NCBI GenBank assembly: GCA_951799425.1
Contig: OX637395.1
Span: 37,968,323-38,032,322 of the forward strand
Direction: 5' to 3'
From: Ilex aquifolium
Taxonomy: Eukaryota > Streptophyta > Magnoliopsida > Aquifoliales > Aquifoliaceae
DNA length: 64,000 bases
The translations under genes and the position numbers were made by a program. Below the pieces are notes generated by a model. It saw nothing but the letters and a program-made list of their open reading frames with translations. It did no database searches and was not told where the DNA came from. Positions 60,308 to 64,000 of the stretch are shown one piece after another; position 1 is the first letter of the stretch; the number at the start of each line of letters is the position of its first letter.

Positions 60308-60401
60308 AATTATTGACTGCTGGTTTTGAATGTTCTTTTAAATTAGTATGTCACTTTCTTTTGACGTTTTCAAACTGACAAGAGATCCCATTTTAAAATT
60401 C

Positions 60402-60904
60402 TTTACACTTAGACCCCTTGAACTATTACCCTTTTGTACTTTACCCCCTCAACTACTAAATTTCTCAACTATGTGATTAGTTTCACATTGCCTCAATTAT
60501 TAACGTCCGTTACATATTTAACAGAAAGTTATTTCATTTTACCCCTAAACTATGTAATTTTTTTTCACTTTACTCCAATGCGTCAGCGATTTCGGTCCTC
60601 GATCCAAAAAAATAACAGACGTTTGTGATTAGGGCAATGTGAATAGTAGTTTCACATTGCCCGCATTATTAACGTCCATTACATATTTAACATAAAGTTA
60701 TTTCATTTTACTCTCAAATTATGTGATTTTTTTTAATTTACTCTGACACGTCAACAATTTCGAGTTAAAAAGATAATAGACGTTTGTGATTTGGGTAATG
60801 TGAAATAAAAGTGTTAGTTTAGAGTATAATGTAAGAAATCTGATAATTGAAGGGATAAAATAGAAAAACGGTGATAGTTTAGAGAATGTAAGTGTAATTT
60901 ATCC
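60402..60904. mobile_element. MULE-type MITE upstream of LecRK C
   Basis: The same element and insertion point as 50172-50687. The right end still has TTAAGAAAA outside it. The left end and left duplication are lost in a deletion of about 18 bp. Confidence 0.82.
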
Positions 60905-61059
60905 TTAAGAAAACATGTTACACCAAATTTGTCTTATTTCTATAATACCATGTCCAGTCTCCATTTTTTTCCCAATCGTTGTTTGAATTCTTCAATCTTT
61001 TTCCTAATTTCATTGATTTATTCATTAACTCACAGTCACAAAAGAAGCCGCATTATTAA

Positions 61060-62083
61060 ATGTAAAGACGAAAATTAGACGGATTAACAAAGACTTCCGA
61101 AAAAAATTAATAGATATCCTTTGGTAAACATTATTTATTATAGTCAAAATCAAAAGAGGGACATGGCATTTCATCGCAAACTAGTTGTAAATTCACGTTT
61201 TGGGAGCAGATTGACATATATACGATTGTCATTATGGGATCTTATAATTAACACATATTTAAAAATTAAATAACTTGTGATAGTGTGTATAAAATTTAAT
61301 TTTTAAATTATATTTCTTAGTAATTTCAAAGTATATATACAGATAATGTGATGCTCTCAAGATGTTCTCGTTCTAATTTTTTTTTTTTTTTTTTGGGAAT
61401 TTGCAGTTTTTTAGAATATGACTCGTGCAATTCGTTTACCTAATGAATCTATCTAGGATAATGCAATCTATATATTAAATAGATTTTGATACGATTAGTT
61501 AACCATATAATTTAACTAACAATTAAACTGTGTTAAGATTAATCTATTTTGATACGATTAATTAACTGTATTATTTTAGATTTAAGGCATTTATTCAATA
61601 ATTACCGAATGATTTACACAAAAACAAATTAAGTTAACTTACATTTTAGCCTCGGTAAAATTAATTATTTACATATTAACTGTGGTAAAACTATTTAAAT
61701 TAAGGGTTTTTTGCACTTTGAATCCTGAAAGATTTTAAATTCTTTACTTTGTATCTTAAAAAATTAAAATTTTTTACATTGTATCCTCAATGTTTCAAAA
61801 GTGTTGCAATGTGGCACTTTTGTTAGCTGTTGTTATTTTTTTCGTCAAAAGCCAACTTATTGACACTGACGGAAAAACTAACGGAAAGATAATAGAATGA
61901 TCATATTGTAATATTTTTGATATATGAGGGTAAAATATAAAAAATTTAATCTTTAAAGGTGCAAAATAAGAGACTTAAAATCTTTCAAAATACAAAGTGA
62001 AATTTATCCTTAAATCTCCGAATAATTTTTAATTTTTTATTGGGATTTTATGACTTTTGTAATCCTAGTCTCCATATATAGGA
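61060..62083. repeat. LecRK-array spacer, copy 3 (partial), with upstream sequence shared with copy A
   Basis: About 61190-61430 matches the upstream region of LecRK A. From about 61595 it matches the spacer (GATTTACACAAAAACAAATT, AGTCTCCATATATAGG). It ends at 62083, where a Helitron is inserted. A fourth LecRK unit may therefore continue beyond the window. Confidence 0.8.
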
Positions 62084-62922
62084 CTAGTCATTACCTGTAC
62101 CCGAAGACATATTAACACATAAAAAAATCACAAGTAATTTCCTTAGATTGAAAAATAAAATGACCCAAAAACATTCATATCGATTCTTTTAAAATGACAC
62201 GAAATATATTATCGACTATATCCTTCAGATTAATAGAACTATCATAAAAATGTACAAAAAACTCTCCAAAACAACACCACTATACAAATACTTCGGGAAA
62301 AAAAAATACTAACGAAACCTAATAAAATTTATATTTTTTAAGCAATAAATAAAATCTTACTCATTTATAAGATGTATGAATTTATCACCATTGTCATCAT
62401 TCAACCCAATAACACAACATAATTATAAACTCAATCACAAAATTTGCAATCCACTCCATGTAATAAATACCTCAAACAAAAACAAACAAATACTAACAAA
62501 ACATACTACTAATAAATAAAATTCATCATTAATGAAATAAAAATTGCAACCATCTATATAATAAAAATAAGTTCACAAATACTGTCAAAAAAATAATTTT
62601 TGCTATCTAAAATTCCATTAGCTTCCAAAAGAATGTATACAACGTGTAAAAAAAATTTATATTTAGATGTTTTCTCATTCTCTAAAAATATACAAATATT
62701 TTTTTTAATTCATTCACATTCAAATAATAAAAAGACACATTGGATAATGTGTGTTTAAAACAAACGTCTAATTTAAAACGTCTAAGAGATAAGAGAGAAA
62801 GAGAGAGAGAAAGTTATATATGAGAGATATATAGAGTGTGTGTTTAAAAAAGATATAAGATAGAGAGAGAGGAGATGAGAGGGAGGAGATGGGAGAGTGT
62901 ATTTAAAACGTCTAAGAGTTAG

Positions 62923-62965
<43 letters not shown>

Positions 62966-63222
62966 ATATGAGAGATAAGAGTATTAGAGTTAAGTCCAAT
63001 TTAAAAGAGATAGGAGAGAGAGAGAGAGAGAGAGAGAAAATTATATAAGAGATATATAGAGTGTGTATTTAAATGAGATATGAGATACATAGAGAGAGGA
63101 AATGAGATAGTGTGTGTTTAAAATGTCTAAGTTCCAATTAGTATCGTTGGATCAAAAGTCTTGAAATGATATGAGCCGCGAAAAGCTAAAGACAAAGAAA
63201 TCTAGCTACTTTAATATATAGA
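62084..63222 (-). mobile_element. Helitron 3, non-autonomous, 1.1 kb
   Basis: On the minus strand it starts TCTATATATTAAAGTAGC at 63222 and ends CAGGTAATGACTAG at 62084 before a host T. The two intact paralogous sites (near 11830 and 51800) read TATATAGGATTCTAG, so the junction falls exactly between A and T, as Helitrons require. The interior is AT- and GA-rich with no gene. Confidence 0.8.
62770..63130. repeat. GA-rich degenerate tandem repeat
   Basis: Several diverged copies of a unit containing GTGTGTTTAAAA, CGTCTAAGAG, a long GA run and GTTATATATGAGAGATATA. The longest GA runs are near 62934-62962 and 63013-63038. It lies inside Helitron 3. Confidence 0.75.
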
Positions 63223-63721
63223 CTAGTAATTACCTGTGTCTGAAGGCACTACGTTACCCGTAAAAAATTATAAATATTTTTTTATAAATAAAAGTAATAT
63301 ATAATACAATTTCAACAATATAACGATCAATATGATATTATTCAACTTGTATGCAGAACATATATAATCAAACATTTATATAACGAAAGTCACGCTACAA
63401 CTACTGTATCATATTAATTCAAAAATATGAAAAAATATAATTATTATTGATCAAACATTCACAATTTTAACATTTTTAATAAATTTTATCTCAAATTTCA
63501 AAAAAATATAACTATTTGTTTTTCTATAGGTTTTTACCTAAAGTTCATAACATTATCTTTGTATCATTTTTCCAATGTGAGTTCATGTAACTTTTGTGAG
63601 GAAAACATCCAAAAGTTTCTCGTGAATTCTCGTAAATGTAAAACATTTTGTTGAGAAATTAAAATCAGTTTCTATTTGAGTTCAACTTAAATATTCGTAA
63701 AATTCAATCCAATTTAAATTT
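63223..63721 (-). mobile_element. 3' part of a further Helitron (Helitron 4)
   Basis: Ends CTAG at 63223 with CACAGGTAATTACTAG. A GTGYC...GGCAC hairpin is recognisable just inside (GTGTCTGAAGGCAC on the plus strand, 63236-63249). It directly touches the TC start of Helitron 3 without a spacer base. About 63600-63720 resembles 24780-24920 in the Helitron 2 region. The 5' end was not located. Confidence 0.6.
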
Positions 63722-64000
63722 GGGTGGGGCTATTCCCACCCCACAAATCTCCATTCCCGCTCCATTTAATTTCTTATTATCAAACTATTAAGCCCACCCT
63801 TTCTATACTCACCCATTAGTAACTAAGTCCACCCCGTGCTACATACACCCCGTTTAATAAGTAAACTCACCTTATTTTTTGTCATAATTAGGGTTTCATT
63901 CTTTATTTCATCTCATGCACTCATAAAAATATTTTTTTAATATGAATTTTTCTAGTGAGATACATGTTAGTATTATTTCTCAATTTAATTTTATGTTTGA
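63722..64000. mobile_element. Second copy of the MULE-type MITE, cut by the window edge
   Basis: Starts GGGTGGGGCTATTCCCACCC and follows the copy at 46243-46520 closely to the last base. The right end lies outside the window. Confidence 0.85.

Overview
The window reads as nuclear DNA of a flowering plant, most likely a eudicot. It is AT-rich, carries an intron-rich housekeeping gene and intronless plant-type receptor kinases, and is filled with plant transposon families (Helitron, MULE, hAT, PIF/Harbinger-like, Ty1/copia, Ty3/gypsy, plant LINE with RNase H). The species cannot be told from the sequence alone. All calls come from reading motifs, splice sites, terminal repeats and target-site duplications (TSDs) by eye.

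Layout. 1-6535 (minus) holds the first 11 coding exons of a mitochondrial methylmalonate-semialdehyde dehydrogenase (ALDH6 family); the gene runs off the left edge. 6676-11160 is non-coding and repeat-rich, with a 930-bp TTA-flanked DNA transposon (8768-9697) and a long inverted repeat. 11160-15515 is the first unit of a tandem array made of a spacer and an L-type lectin receptor kinase (LecRK) gene; gene A lies at 13605-15515. 16033-17775 holds two terminal-inverted-repeat elements. 18172-24610 is a Helitron carrying decayed fragments of two unrelated genes (electron-transfer flavoprotein beta and a SAC-domain phosphoinositide phosphatase). A second Helitron 3' terminus lies 10 bp away at 24621. 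Its body appears to be the host of a 5'-truncated LINE (26641-29201), a hAT-like element (30617-31522) and a large MULE (32211-46111). The MULE contains a transposase gene split by a Ty3/gypsy element (33049-42029), and one LTR of that element is itself split by a solo LTR (33112-34190). A MULE-type MITE follows at 46243-47167.

47844-62083 returns to the LecRK array: intact gene B (47844-49946), a spacer, and gene C (53433-60055), which is broken by a truncated Ty1/copia element and by point lesions. The start of another spacer is cut at 62083 by a Helitron (62084-63222) that directly abuts a further Helitron 3' end. The window closes in a second copy of the MULE-type MITE.

Functional genes are therefore few: the ALDH6 gene (branched-chain amino acid and pyrimidine catabolism in mitochondria) and LecRK B, with LecRK A probably functional but lacking 64 C-terminal residues. 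Everything else is transposons, gene fragments or spacer. The three LecRK copies show three states of one recent tandem family: complete, tail-truncated and destroyed. Because the spacers are duplicated too, several transposon insertions can be checked against empty paralogous sites inside the same window.
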